64,000 nucleotides of DNA from positions 620,001-684,000 of the forward strand of contig JARGSG010000025.1 in the NCBI GenBank assembly GCA_030374805.1, given 5' to 3'. Shown piece after piece: positions 55,179 through 64,000 of the stretch. Every line of letters starts with the position of its first letter. Within the stretch, counting starts at the first letter, position 1. Position numbers and translations under genes: made by a program. The DNA comes from Gracilaria gracilis (taxonomy: Eukaryota > Rhodophyta > Florideophyceae > Gracilariales > Gracilariaceae). Under the pieces are notes generated by a model. The model was not told where the DNA came from. It ran no database searches and saw only the letters and a program-made list of their open reading frames with translations.

Positions 55179-56819
55179 TTACTCTCCCCGGTTTCTAGCT
55201 TCTTCTAAGAATCTGTCCATACCATATGGATCATCACCACCCACCCGCTTTGAAGGAACGTCACGTTCAAACTCAACAGGTTTGTTCCGTGGTCCCTCAG
55301 ACGCTGGGGCTTCTTCCTTATCATTGCCTCCCCCAAACCCACGATCAGCACGAAATCGACGTTCTCGTTCATCGACATCATTTGCAAGCGATGTCTGGTA
55401 CTGAAACTTGGCGGCCGAATTGGAACCAACGAATAAAGGTTTGTCGTATATGTTGTACGCATCGTCGGCGCCATAACCTCCAACAATTGATAAACCCCCT
55501 CTTCTACTAGTCCCTGCTTCCTGGTTGAATAAGCGCTGGTCGTACATAATTTCCCCAACTGGCTTTGCTGTCGAAGATTGACCCAGAGCCACGCGCTCGG
55601 CAATGTCTCGATCCTGATCTCGAGTCAATTTAGAGCGCTTCAGCGTCGGTCGACCCATGTCCAAATTGTCCTCCTCCCTTCCACGCAGCTCCTTCTCTCG
55701 CTGAATACGTCGCTGCGTTCTCACCTCATCTCTTCGCAGCGTGTCATTGTCCACGCTACGGTCTTCCTCACCGCGATCACCAAATCGCGTTCGCCGCTGC
55801 CTCTTTCTCACCTCAGGAGCCTTAGTACCTGAGAGAAGGGGTGGAGCCTCATCTTCCACGGGGACCGCAGACCCCAACGCAGAATAATCATCAAATCCAT
55901 GCACTTCCGATGGCGCGGCGGAACTGGGTACACCCGTTCTCTCGGAAAGACCAAGATAACCTTTTCGCTCCCGACGGGCCTTTTCCGCCAATTCACGGAG
56001 TTCTCGTTCTTTGGCTTCTTTTGCCTTTGCACTGACCTGACGCTGCAGTCGAGCCCGTCGTTCTACTTGCTCCCTTGCAACACGCTCAGCGTTATAAAGC
56101 GCCTCTGCCATCTCCGCAAATCTGTCATTGATGGAGTGGTCAACATGTGCGCGACCGTCAGCGGCTAAGCGTTTATCAAGAGCGATGGTGTATCCTCTGT
56201 TGTTCTTCCAGTTCGATACAACTGGTGGAATTTTCCATTCGGAAGCCTCGGCCTTGGTGGGCTTGCGATCAGGGGAGTGCATGACCGGGACAGGAGGGCT
56301 CGGCGGGTTTACAGGAGCCTTACGATGCGAGAACTTCGGTGGCTCCATGGGATCGGATGGAGCTTCGACCATTCTTATGATACGCTGCCGCGAGCCGGTC
56401 GCGGCGCTGGTGTTCGTGTTCGCTGGCGTGTAGCGGACGAAGGAAGGCTTCTCCTGGGCCTGGCTGCCGCTCTTGGCGGCGAGCTTTCCGGACAGGACCT
56501 GTTCAATTGCAGCGCGGGTGCGACGGGCAGTTTGCTCGATCTCGAGGGTCGTGGGCATGGGCCTGAGCGCCTCCTCTCGCGGTTTCTCGATTAATGCATC
56601 GTAAGAGGTATGCACGATTCTGGAGGCATTCTCGCCTTGGCGGACGACGGCGGCGTAGTCGGGGCCATCCGTGCTGACTGGCAGCGAAAGCACGCGGGAG
56701 ACGCCTGCCTGGGCGGACGGCTGGCTTGGCACTACAGTGAGAGCGCGTGCGGACGGGAGGTCGGCGGGCGTGAAGACGATGCCGTCCGTGGGCGACGGCA
56801 GCAAGCTCTTGAGCGACAT
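55179..56819 (-). CDS. SNW/SKIP splicing and transcription cofactor (Prp45/SNW1)
   Basis: 546 residues from ATG 56819 (MSLKSLLPSPTDGIVF); the frame runs to 56924 but those codons add only a Pro/Arg leader. The SNW signature is unmistakable: EWKIPPVVSNWKNNRGYTIA followed by LDKRLAADGR (about 193-222), then the conserved helix INDRFAEMAEALYNAERVAR and a charged coiled coil (KAKEAKERELRELAEKARRE). The C-terminal half includes DQDRDIAERVALG and a Gly/Arg-rich tail with DPYGMDRFLEEA. The protein is part of the activated spliceosome (Prp19-related complex) and also links to transcription factors. It is divergent from the SNF2 gene, with about 300 bases between the two starts. Confidence 0.93.
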   Translation of the reverse strand: MSLKSLLPSPTDGIVFTPADLPSARALTVVPSQPSAQAGVSRVLSLPVSTDGPDYAAVVRQGENASRIVHTSYDALIEKPREEALRPMPTTLEIEQTARRTRAAIEQVLSGKLAAKSGSQAQEKPSFVRYTPANTNTSAATGSRQRIIRMVEAPSDPMEPPKFSHRKAPVNPPSPPVPVMHSPDRKPTKAEASEWKIPPVVSNWKNNRGYTIALDKRLAADGRAHVDHSINDRFAEMAEALYNAERVAREQVERRARLQRQVSAKAKEAKERELRELAEKARRERKGYLGLSERTGVPSSAAPSEVHGFDDYSALGSAVPVEDEAPPLLSGTKAPEVRKRQRRTRFGDRGEEDRSVDNDTLRRDEVRTQRRIQREKELRGREEDNLDMGRPTLKRSKLTRDQDRDIAERVALGQSSTAKPVGEIMYDQRLFNQEAGTSRRGGLSIVGGYGADDAYNIYDKPLFVGSNSAAKFQYQTSLANDVDERERRFRADRGFGGGNDKEEAPASEGPRNKPVEFERDVPSKRVGGDDPYGMDRFLEEARNRGE

Positions 56820-56922
56820 AAGCAGAGATGGGAGGGAGAAAAGAGAGAGAAAGGAGGCGGGCACGCGTGTGGGCGTGGGCAAGCGTGCGCGTGAGGGAGG
56901 AGGACCCCCACGGAGGCGGTGC

Positions 56923-56929
56923 ATATAAA
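56923..56929 (+). promoter_or_regulatory. TATA-like site in the SNW-SNF2 divergent promoter
   Basis: CATATAAACC: TATAAA on the plus strand, 194 bases before the SNF2 start; on the minus strand TTTATAT, about 105 bases before the SNW start. It could serve either gene. Confidence 0.4.
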
Positions 56930-57117
56930 CCGAAAATCAAAAAATGGCGCGCACGAAGGCGTGCCCAATGGGCTGGGGCTGAAATGGGGCTCCATGCCAT
57001 GGAATAAACGGTGGGGCGCGACGACTTGTGGACTGCCGCGCTGCTCTTGCCTCGGCAGCTTACGCACGCTGTTTCGATCCGCTCAGTTGTCCAAAAACGG
57101 CTCGTGCGAGCATCCCA

Positions 57118-60100
57118 ATGGCGTCACAACAGGCAGTTCGTCTACTTGAGGCACACCCTCACCGTACTCCGCTCGAAGCTGAGCAGCTACGAGCCCTCTG
57201 TAACCTTCTCTTCACCTTGAAGCGCGGCCTGGGCTCTGCCGCTGCCGCCAAAACCCCCGTGTACAATGCTATCCTTCGCGTCCTCAAGGCACACACATGC
57301 CCCCTCCCTAATACCACCGTCACCTTTGCTCAGGTCCAAGCAGCCCGTCTCCAGCTTCTCGCCGAAAAGCTCTATCGAGAGCAGAAGCCTTTCCCTCAGG
57401 AGCTCAATGCTGCCATCACCCAGGGGCTGGTTTCTGGCTTTGACCCCGCCTCGGGCCTTCGCGTTCCGCCAGAAACTCAGAATGTGCAGTTAGCTAGACA
57501 ACAGCTCCAGGAGCAGGACGAAATTATGAAGGAGAGACAACGTCTCCAGGAGCTTCAAGCAGATTTTCACAAGTCCCGAGCAAGTTGCGTAGAAGCTGCA
57601 AGGGCTCACGAACCAGAACTGCCTACCCCTGAGGAGATGCTCCCATGGGAACAACGTCGAATCCCCATTCCTCGCCAAGGACCTCAACGGGGAAGGTACA
57701 TGGGACTGGACCAGAACACCCTTGTGAACGAGCGCTACAGGTCGCTCAAAGTCCGAACTGACGCCATTTGTACTGATGTAACTCGTATTCTCACAGACCA
57801 TAGCAGCGGCGTCAAGACGCTTAGTCCTCGTAATGCCGCCCTGCTTGAGACTCGTATCCGACATGTCAAACTCATGTCCCTACAAAGTCGAATTCGCCAG
57901 TCGGTGTGGAACGAGTACCAAACAGGAACCCTCGATGGCCGTCGTACCTCGTCCAGGGCCAAAGTTCGAACCCTCAAACAGTTGCAACGTGAATACGAAA
58001 GAGTGGAGCGCACAAGACAACGGCAGGTCGAAACGGAGGAAAAGGATGCTCGCCGGAAGAGGCAGGCTTGGATCAACGCCATGGCGGACCATCTCAATAA
58101 GTTCAGGAGCTATCACAGGGACACAGTGAGAAGAGGTGTACGCGCAATGAACAAGGCGCTTTTGAAGTATCATGAAGAACTGTCGAAGAACGTAAGTCGT
58201 GCAGAAAGGGAAGCCGAAAAAGCACGTATTCAAAAGCTCAAGGACGATGATGAAGAAGGTTATCTTGAACTTGTCAAGCAAACTAAGAATACTCGCGTAC
58301 TGGAGCTTCTAGAACAAACTGACAAGTATCTGCGAGAGCTAGGGGCTGTTGTGAAGGAAGAGAGGGCCAGAAGTGGTGTCGTAGAGTACGAAAACAATAC
58401 GGCTGCAAAAGTTGGAAACCGCAGCAATTACTATGAGATTGCTCATGCCATCAAAGAAGAAGTACGAACACAACCTGTATTGTTAGTCGGTGGAACTCTC
58501 AAGGAGTACCAGTTGCATGGTATCCAATGGATGGTTAGTCTTTACAACAATCGTCTCAATGGAATCCTTGCAGATGAGATGGGTCTCGGGAAAACAGTTC
58601 AAACGTTGGGTCTTATAGCTCATCTCATGGAGCGGAAAGACAATCCGGGCCCATATTTAATCATTGTTCCCCTATCGACAGTCAGCAATTGGGAAATGGA
58701 GTTTGCAAGGTGGGCACCAGTTATCAGAGTTGTAGTTTTTAAAGGAGACGCTCGAAGTCGCAAACGTTTGTATGAAGAAGTAATCGAGAAGAAGAGCTTC
58801 AATGTATGTCTCGTTACTTACGAGTATGTTGTTCGAGGCAAAAATCTCTTGAAACGCGTCGAATGGCAGCACATCATCATTGACGAAGGGCATAGAATTA
58901 AGAACCACGAGAGCAAGCTTAGTTCTGTTCTCCACGCACACTACCGAAGCCGAAACCGCTTACTACTCACTGGAACACCGTTGCAGAACTCATTAACAGA
59001 ACTTTGGGCGTTGTTGAACTTTTTGTTACCTAATGTGTTTAAGAGCGCAGAGTCATTTGAAAGCTGGTTCGCACTCCCATTCGCTAACATGGGAGTCGAT
59101 AAGAATCCCCAAACTGAGCAAGAGACCCAGCTTACCGAAGAAGAGAGTCTGTTGATCATTCGGAGATTACACCAGGTGTTGCGACCATTTCTGTTGCGAA
59201 GAATGAAGTCGGACGTGCTTCGAATGGGTGAACAACTACCAGCAAAACAAGAACATATCGTACTATGCGAAATGTCTGCATGGCAGAAGTATATGTATGT
59301 CAGGATCCTCAAAGCTGAACGCCTGCTTTTCACGGACAAGCATGGAAGGCAAAGGTATGACAAGCTTCCAAATCCAGCAGTGCAGATGAGAAAGTGCTGT
59401 AATCACCCTTATCTGTTTTATTCGGATCATTCGAACCAAGTAATTGATTCTCCTGTGTTATGGAGAGCATCAGGAAAGTTTGATATGTTAGACTCTATAA
59501 TTACAAAATTGCTGAGAACCGGTCACCGGATTCTAATCTTCAATCAGATGACGAAGGTAGTAGATTTGCAAGAGAGGCTTCTTCGGTATAGAAATATTCC
59601 ATTCTACAGACTGGACGGAGGAACAAGCAACGACGACAGGAGGTCAATGGTTACGGATTTCAATTGTGCGGACTCGGATGTCAATGTCTTTTTGTTGACA
59701 ACAAGAGCTGGTGGTCTTGGAGTTAATCTACAAACAGCTGACACCGTTATCATCTTTGATAGTGATTGGAATCCATCCATGGATGAGCAGGCCCAAGATC
59801 GAGCTCACAGAATTGGCCAGCGAAAGGAGGTGTTGGTTTTACGTATGATCACTGCGAAGTCGATTGAAGAAAACGTCATGGAAAGAGCCTCTTTCAAACG
59901 AGGTTTGGAGAAGAAAATCATTCGAGCTGGTATGTTTGATGAGCAAAGCAAGGACTCGGAGAGACAAGCGATGTTACGAGAGCTTCTCCGTGTAGAAGGT
60001 GGAGCAGGCAGTGAGGAAGAGCAAGAGGACGGATTGCCAACAGAAGAAGAGATCAACAGAATTTTGGCTCGCAGTGAGGACGAGTTCCACAAGTTCATGG

Positions 60101-63090
60101 AAATCGATGAAGAAAGAAGTCGGGAAATAGCCCCTCGGTCGCGATTGCTTGTTGACAAAGAAATTCCAGAATGGTCAACAAAAGTTCCTAAAGCACTTCT
60201 CAAGAAGGCAACAGTAAGCGGAGCCGGTAGCTGGGGTTCGTATGGGGGTATTGACATATCTCTAATAAATGGTCCCAAGAAGAGGAGAGCTGCAACCGAG
60301 AACGTGAGCTATGGCGTTGACCAACTGAGCGAGAGAGCGTATATAAAGCTCATGGAGCGGTCAGAAGCAGGAGAAGAAGTTTCTTTGCAAGATGCAATTC
60401 GCAACGAGACAACACGGCGGAAGAGGAGAAAGAAAAATGGAGTTGATCTGAATGGGAAAAGCAGCGTTTCAGCAGAGAAGCGGCAGGGATCAAATGATCT
60501 TTCCGGTGATGAGGGTGGTACAGATACAGTCGCATCGGCTGATAACATTAAGGAATCACCGGCTAGCGACTCATTAGCCGCTATACGACTTGCAAACACA
60601 GGGATAGCTGCAAATACCCAGGACAATGATGTTGAAGATGAGAACGGAACAGGAGGTGAAAACAGTTTTGTACCGTCCGCTGCTGATGACATGGTCATAG
60701 AAGAAGATGAAGAGGATGATAATGATGAAGATAAAGCAGCTCTGCATACTGAGGTGGTAGCCTTGACGGGCGGTTTTGGGCAACTGAAGTCTGAAGAGGA
60801 TAGAAACAGTTCATCATCGGATGAAGCAGTCATCCGCCCTCGGTCTATGAAGACGAAAAGGCGCAGCTCCAGCACCAGTCGAAAGAAGGTTATCGACGAC
60901 AGCGATTCATCTGATGTGACTGAAGAACGCCCGAAGATGAAAGTCCCACGCAGGCGAAGAAAACGACCGATGATCTCAAGCAGTGAAAGTGCTAGTCCCA
61001 ATATGACTGAGTCATCTACTGCTATGGAGTCTAAGCCGAAAAGAGTCAGGCGATCTCGAGTAAATGAGACGCAGAGTGAAGAGGAGGAAGTTCATGATAA
61101 TAGCAACAAAGAAAAAGACAAGAGAGCAATCCAGAAGAAGGTAGGGAAATCTACTGTCGATAGTTCTAGAATCATGGACGATCTACCCAAGCCGCCGAGA
61201 AAGAAGAACATACCGTCTGATGCGTTGAAGAGAAAAAATGGTCCAGAACCGCAGAAAGGAAAGAAGTTTGCAAAGGATGTGATGAAAGACAAAAGGACCG
61301 GCACTGTGGTGAGGGATAAAAAAGACATGGCGGAAGGGCTAAAGGATCGAAGTTTGACTAACACGACATCGTCACTACGGTCGAAGAAAGATAGTCAAGA
61401 ATCCAAGAACGACGGCAAAGAAGGAAGTGATTCAAGAAAGGGCAAGACCGAACCCAACCCATTTGATGGGTTGCCAGATCTTCCCAGAATTCCTCGTGTT
61501 TCAAAGGTGAACACGACATCGCAGAACAAAGACTCTCAAACCCCCGCCACTGCTCCAACGAATGCAAGACCTCCAATTCCGCCTCCACCGAGCACTCAAG
61601 CTTCGACTTCACAGACTCGTGGTCCTAATCAACATCGCAATGGGCCACCGCATTCAGGACCGTCTCCCCCAAGAGCTTCCCCACCTCATAGAATCTCTCC
61701 ACCGCATCGTGGATCTCAACAACACCGTTCTTCCCCTCCCCATCGCCCCCATCAACCGCACTACAACAGTCCTCCCCGAATCAATGCACCGCCCCCGCAT
61801 TTGGTGAACGTCCAACGCATGGGCGCACCGAAACATATGGGTCCACCTCCCCATATGGCTTCACCATCGCATATGGGTCCGCCTCCTCACTTAGTCGCAG
61901 CTCAACAGATGGCGCAACAAATGGCTGCACGTCAGAGAATGGGCATGGCTCCACAGATACATCCACACATGCCACCACCTCCCCCTCCACCACCACCGCA
62001 GTCACATATGCAGCTTTCACAGCACATGCCTCCACCACATATGGGCCATCCGCAAATGATGAACGCTATGCAGCGTATACGGCCGCAACAAATGCCCAAT
62101 CCACAGCACATGCCCCCCATGCCAATGATGCCTCCTCCGCAACACATGGGTGTGCCGCAGCATATGGGAGTTCCTCGGAGAATGCCCCCACCTCCGCGCC
62201 ACATGGGCGCACCCCCTCTAATGGGCGCTCCCCCTCTCATGGGCGCTCCCCCTCTCATGGGCGCCCCGCCGAACATGGGTCCACAGAATATGCCACATTC
62301 CCAGGCTTTCATGCCTTCGAACCACATGGGACATATGCTTCCCCATCGCGGTGGTCCGCACGCAATGCCGCCACCGCCACCGCCACCTCCACCTCCACCT
62401 CCACCACCACCGCCACCCGGAATCCCCGGTCAAGGCCATCATATTAGATCAGGTGGTGGGCCACGAGGGCAAGCATTCGGTCGACAAGGAAGCCACCCCC
62501 CTCGTCATCATGCAGGTGAGCTGAATAAGAACGCTCCTGCTGGGAACGTCAACGGAGGTGGCGAGAGGGACTTGAGAGAAGAAGACAACAGTGGTCTACC
62601 TCGTATGGGTTATCCTCCCTTCCCTCCTGGATTCCCTAACGGACAAGGTGGTATGAAAGGTCCTCCACCTATTCACCGCCCTTCTATTGGACATTTTCCT
62701 AATCAAGATGGTGGACCGATGCCTATGTCACGGCCAAGACTTGAAGCATCAAGGTCTGGTCCATCAAGATCCGGGCCTGCGCAAGGCCCTCAACGAAACC
62801 AGAATGCGAACAAGCATGGGAACTCTAGGTATACAAGAGGTTTCGGGAATTGGTCAGATGGTGTTGGTATGCGTTATGATTCAATCGCAAGCAAGCCACG
62901 CCCAAGTGCGATGTCTGGTAACCCGAATGACTCAAACCCAGAGAAGATCGAAGGGAGGGCAGATGGCAAAGAGGTAAGTGCAGGTGCTTCCACAAAAGAC
63001 GGAGAGCGCGGGCAGACAGGACACCCGAATGAAGGGAGCAAAGAAGGGAACAAAGAAGGTAAGGAGGATGGAAATAAAGTGGAAAGTTGA
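57118..63090 (+). CDS. SWI/SNF-class (BRM/STH1/SMARCA4-like) chromatin remodelling ATPase without bromodomain
   Basis: 1990 residues from ATG 57118 in the context CCCAATGGCG; the frame is open from 57028. Order: an N-terminal region, an HSA domain (about 305-385: RQAWINAMADHLNKFRSYHR), which binds actin-related proteins in this class, then the SNF2 ATPase with GILADEMGLGKTVQTLGL (about 482-499), HIIIDEGHRIKN, LLLTGTPLQNSLTELWALLN and, in the helicase C half, FLLTTRAGGLGVNLQTADTV and QAQDRAHRIGQ. A SnAC-type region follows (about 990-1095; ILARSEDEFHKFMEIDEERS). No bromodomain follows. The rest is disordered, first acidic and basic Ser-rich, then about 1460-1780 rich in Pro, Met, His and Gln with MGAPPL repeated. 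SWI/SNF enzymes slide and evict nucleosomes. The subfamily call is secure from HSA plus SnAC. Confidence 0.93.
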   Translation: MASQQAVRLLEAHPHRTPLEAEQLRALCNLLFTLKRGLGSAAAAKTPVYNAILRVLKAHTCPLPNTTVTFAQVQAARLQLLAEKLYREQKPFPQELNAAITQGLVSGFDPASGLRVPPETQNVQLARQQLQEQDEIMKERQRLQELQADFHKSRASCVEAARAHEPELPTPEEMLPWEQRRIPIPRQGPQRGRYMGLDQNTLVNERYRSLKVRTDAICTDVTRILTDHSSGVKTLSPRNAALLETRIRHVKLMSLQSRIRQSVWNEYQTGTLDGRRTSSRAKVRTLKQLQREYERVERTRQRQVETEEKDARRKRQAWINAMADHLNKFRSYHRDTVRRGVRAMNKALLKYHEELSKNVSRAEREAEKARIQKLKDDDEEGYLELVKQTKNTRVLELLEQTDKYLRELGAVVKEERARSGVVEYENNTAAKVGNRSNYYEIAHAIKEEVRTQPVLLVGGTLKEYQLHGIQWMVSLYNNRLNGILADEMGLGKTVQTLGLIAHLMERKDNPGPYLIIVPLSTVSNWEMEFARWAPVIRVVVFKGDARSRKRLYEEVIEKKSFNVCLVTYEYVVRGKNLLKRVEWQHIIIDEGHRIKNHESKLSSVLHAHYRSRNRLLLTGTPLQNSLTELWALLNFLLPNVFKSAESFESWFALPFANMGVDKNPQTEQETQLTEEESLLIIRRLHQVLRPFLLRRMKSDVLRMGEQLPAKQEHIVLCEMSAWQKYMYVRILKAERLLFTDKHGRQRYDKLPNPAVQMRKCCNHPYLFYSDHSNQVIDSPVLWRASGKFDMLDSIITKLLRTGHRILIFNQMTKVVDLQERLLRYRNIPFYRLDGGTSNDDRRSMVTDFNCADSDVNVFLLTTRAGGLGVNLQTADTVIIFDSDWNPSMDEQAQDRAHRIGQRKEVLVLRMITAKSIEENVMERASFKRGLEKKIIRAGMFDEQSKDSERQAMLRELLRVEGGAGSEEEQEDGLPTEEEINRILARSEDEFHKFMEIDEERSREIAPRSRLLVDKEIPEWSTKVPKALLKKATVSGAGSWGSYGGIDISLINGPKKRRAATENVSYGVDQLSERAYIKLMERSEAGEEVSLQDAIRNETTRRKRRKKNGVDLNGKSSVSAEKRQGSNDLSGDEGGTDTVASADNIKESPASDSLAAIRLANTGIAANTQDNDVEDENGTGGENSFVPSAADDMVIEEDEEDDNDEDKAALHTEVVALTGGFGQLKSEEDRNSSSSDEAVIRPRSMKTKRRSSSTSRKKVIDDSDSSDVTEERPKMKVPRRRRKRPMISSSESASPNMTESSTAMESKPKRVRRSRVNETQSEEEEVHDNSNKEKDKRAIQKKVGKSTVDSSRIMDDLPKPPRKKNIPSDALKRKNGPEPQKGKKFAKDVMKDKRTGTVVRDKKDMAEGLKDRSLTNTTSSLRSKKDSQESKNDGKEGSDSRKGKTEPNPFDGLPDLPRIPRVSKVNTTSQNKDSQTPATAPTNARPPIPPPPSTQASTSQTRGPNQHRNGPPHSGPSPPRASPPHRISPPHRGSQQHRSSPPHRPHQPHYNSPPRINAPPPHLVNVQRMGAPKHMGPPPHMASPSHMGPPPHLVAAQQMAQQMAARQRMGMAPQIHPHMPPPPPPPPPQSHMQLSQHMPPPHMGHPQMMNAMQRIRPQQMPNPQHMPPMPMMPPPQHMGVPQHMGVPRRMPPPPRHMGAPPLMGAPPLMGAPPLMGAPPNMGPQNMPHSQAFMPSNHMGHMLPHRGGPHAMPPPPPPPPPPPPPPPPPGIPGQGHHIRSGGGPRGQAFGRQGSHPPRHHAGELNKNAPAGNVNGGGERDLREEDNSGLPRMGYPPFPPGFPNGQGGMKGPPPIHRPSIGHFPNQDGGPMPMSRPRLEASRSGPSRSGPAQGPQRNQNANKHGNSRYTRGFGNWSDGVGMRYDSIASKPRPSAMSGNPNDSNPEKIEGRADGKEVSAGASTKDGERGQTGHPNEGSKEGNKEGKEDGNKVES
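62203..62274. repeat. Four 18-base tandem repeats in the SNF2 gene
   Basis: Four head-to-tail units near ATGGGCGCTCCCCCTCTC (62203, 62221, 62239, 62257), encoding MGAPPL three times and then MGAPPN, within the Pro/Met/His-rich tail. Units two and three are almost identical at the base level. Confidence 0.8.
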
Positions 63091-63248
63091 GGAAGGGGAA
63101 GAGGACGCATTGATTTTGTATGACATAGCTTAACACGCCTAATTTTGTTTATATGTACGGGTCAGGGCTTTTTGAAGGGATAAAGCTTGTGACGAGTACT
63201 AAGGGTAGGGCACAAGGTTTGACGTCTCTAGCTACTAGGTATGCAATG

Positions 63249-64000
63249 TTAGATCTGTGAGCCGACCAAGTCGAATAGAGGGACTGGGCTTTCGGTTATG
63301 GAACCATCACCTTTTGGTCTTGCTGCTACGTCCATGGCCTTCTTCTTTGAATTGGGAGCAAGGAGAGCCGAGACTACGACTCGTGCAACATCTGCTCGCG
63401 GAATTGAACATTGGCCTTTTTCGAAGACAGTGAACAAGTCATCATTTCTACCGACAACAAGTTCTCGCTCTTGCTCAGGTTCGTTTGACAATCCCGCCGG
63501 ATTAATTATTGTGTAGGGAATACCAGATTCGATAAGATAGAGCTCTGCTTTTCTCTTAAACCTTAGAATATTTCCGTTTCCAAGGCGATTGAGAGGGTTG
63601 TTGTCATCAGTGCTGCCCATTGATCCGACCAGTATGATGTGTTTCAAGCCCAAACGCATGGCAGTGTCTATCTGATTCTTCGAGCCTAGCCAGTCGATAA
63701 ACTCTGGCATACCATTCTCATCGTATTTGAACTGAGGGGGGCTTCCCTCTGGAGCGGGAATGAGCCTTGGTACAGCACTTGTAAGGATTATGAGAGCTTC
63801 CTTTCCAGTGAAAGGCTTCTCTAATGTTTCGGGCTTGGTTATGTCTCCTTGGACCAAGTTGTCAGTGGAGCCGAATATCTCACTGGCTGCTTCAAGGTTT
63901 CGTACTAATCCTGTGACGGAAAAGCTAGATGGATCGGATCGCAATTTCTCGAAAACAATACGACCGGTGCGACCAGCCGCACCTGTGAGAATAACATCGA
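63249..64000 (-). CDS. NAD(P)-binding Rossmann-fold (atypical SDR/NmrA-like) protein, partial
   Basis: The gene reads from the window end at 64000 (start outside) to a stop at 63249. The first visible residues are DVILTGAAGRTGRIVFEKL, with the TGAAGRTG glycine-rich turn of an atypical short-chain dehydrogenase. Further motifs fit the same family: LVQGDITKPETLEK (NmrA-like D-x-T turn), HIILVGSMGSTDDNNPLN, RFKRKAELYLIESGIPYTII and then NPAGLS, and SIPRADVARVVVSALL. It resembles the plant At5g02240/At2g37660 proteins, some of them in chloroplasts. As the 5' end is missing, a transit peptide cannot be judged. The frame is clean. It is convergent with the SNF2 gene. Confidence 0.82.
   Translation of the reverse strand, partial: DVILTGAAGRTGRIVFEKLRSDPSSFSVTGLVRNLEAASEIFGSTDNLVQGDITKPETLEKPFTGKEALIILTSAVPRLIPAPEGSPPQFKYDENGMPEFIDWLGSKNQIDTAMRLGLKHIILVGSMGSTDDNNPLNRLGNGNILRFKRKAELYLIESGIPYTIINPAGLSNEPEQERELVVGRNDDLFTVFEKGQCSIPRADVARVVVSALLAPNSKKKAMDVAARPKGDGSITESPVPLFDLVGSQI

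Overview
This window is nuclear DNA of a eukaryote with a plastid, most likely a red alga. I infer that from several things together. Most genes are a single long open reading frame. Only two genes clearly need introns, and those are short (76 to 103 bases, GT..AG). Genes lie about 2.5 kb apart on both strands. The content is eukaryotic: GCN1, eIF3 subunit L, SNW/SKIP, a SWI/SNF ATPase, a SUMO protease and a GRAM-VASt lipid transfer protein. Three proteins carry plastid-type leaders: SecE, a Ycf21/DUF98-like protein and a FIST-like/ankyrin protein. A GH63 enzyme resembling mannosylglycerate hydrolases also suits red algae, which make that solute. Genus and species cannot be read from the sequence alone.

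Layout. 0.1-15.1 kb: GCN1, then a very GC-rich stretch with a Ycf21/DUF98-like gene (tail-to-tail with GCN1, one base apart), a telobox-type Myb protein, a repeat-plus-coiled-coil protein and a SPRING/DUF2054 Golgi protein. 16.7-25.5 kb: an oxidoreductase-like/Trp-rich/J-domain fusion, a DMT-family transporter, SecE, a soluble RHD3-like GTPase and an orphan gene. 25.5-27.8 kb: a gene-free stretch. 27.8-37.8 kb: a membrane-anchored GH63 enzyme, a spliced secreted tyrosinase, a spliced possibly myristoylated cyclophilin, an orphan, a DCAF4-like WD40 protein and a small membrane protein. 38.6-49.3 kb: the FIST-like/ankyrin protein, a ULP/SENP SUMO protease, mitochondrial uS19, a GRAM-VASt protein and a kinase-DEP-DUF547 protein. 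50.9-64 kb: an ER-type membrane protein, eIF3L, SNW/SKIP divergent from a SNF2 remodeller, and a NAD(P)-binding protein cut by the window end.

The genes do not form a pathway or operon; most are housekeeping. The points that deserve attention are (1) an 11-base dyad, TACCAAGGGTA, present six times exactly and always outside genes, with relatives of the form TACC-N3-GGTA; (2) unusual domain fusions; (3) a protein with seven copies of a short repeat I do not recognise; (4) a tandem duplication that copied a start codon; and (5) two perfect 27-base dyads in promoter-like regions. I saw no mobile element, CRISPR array, rRNA or convincing tRNA.
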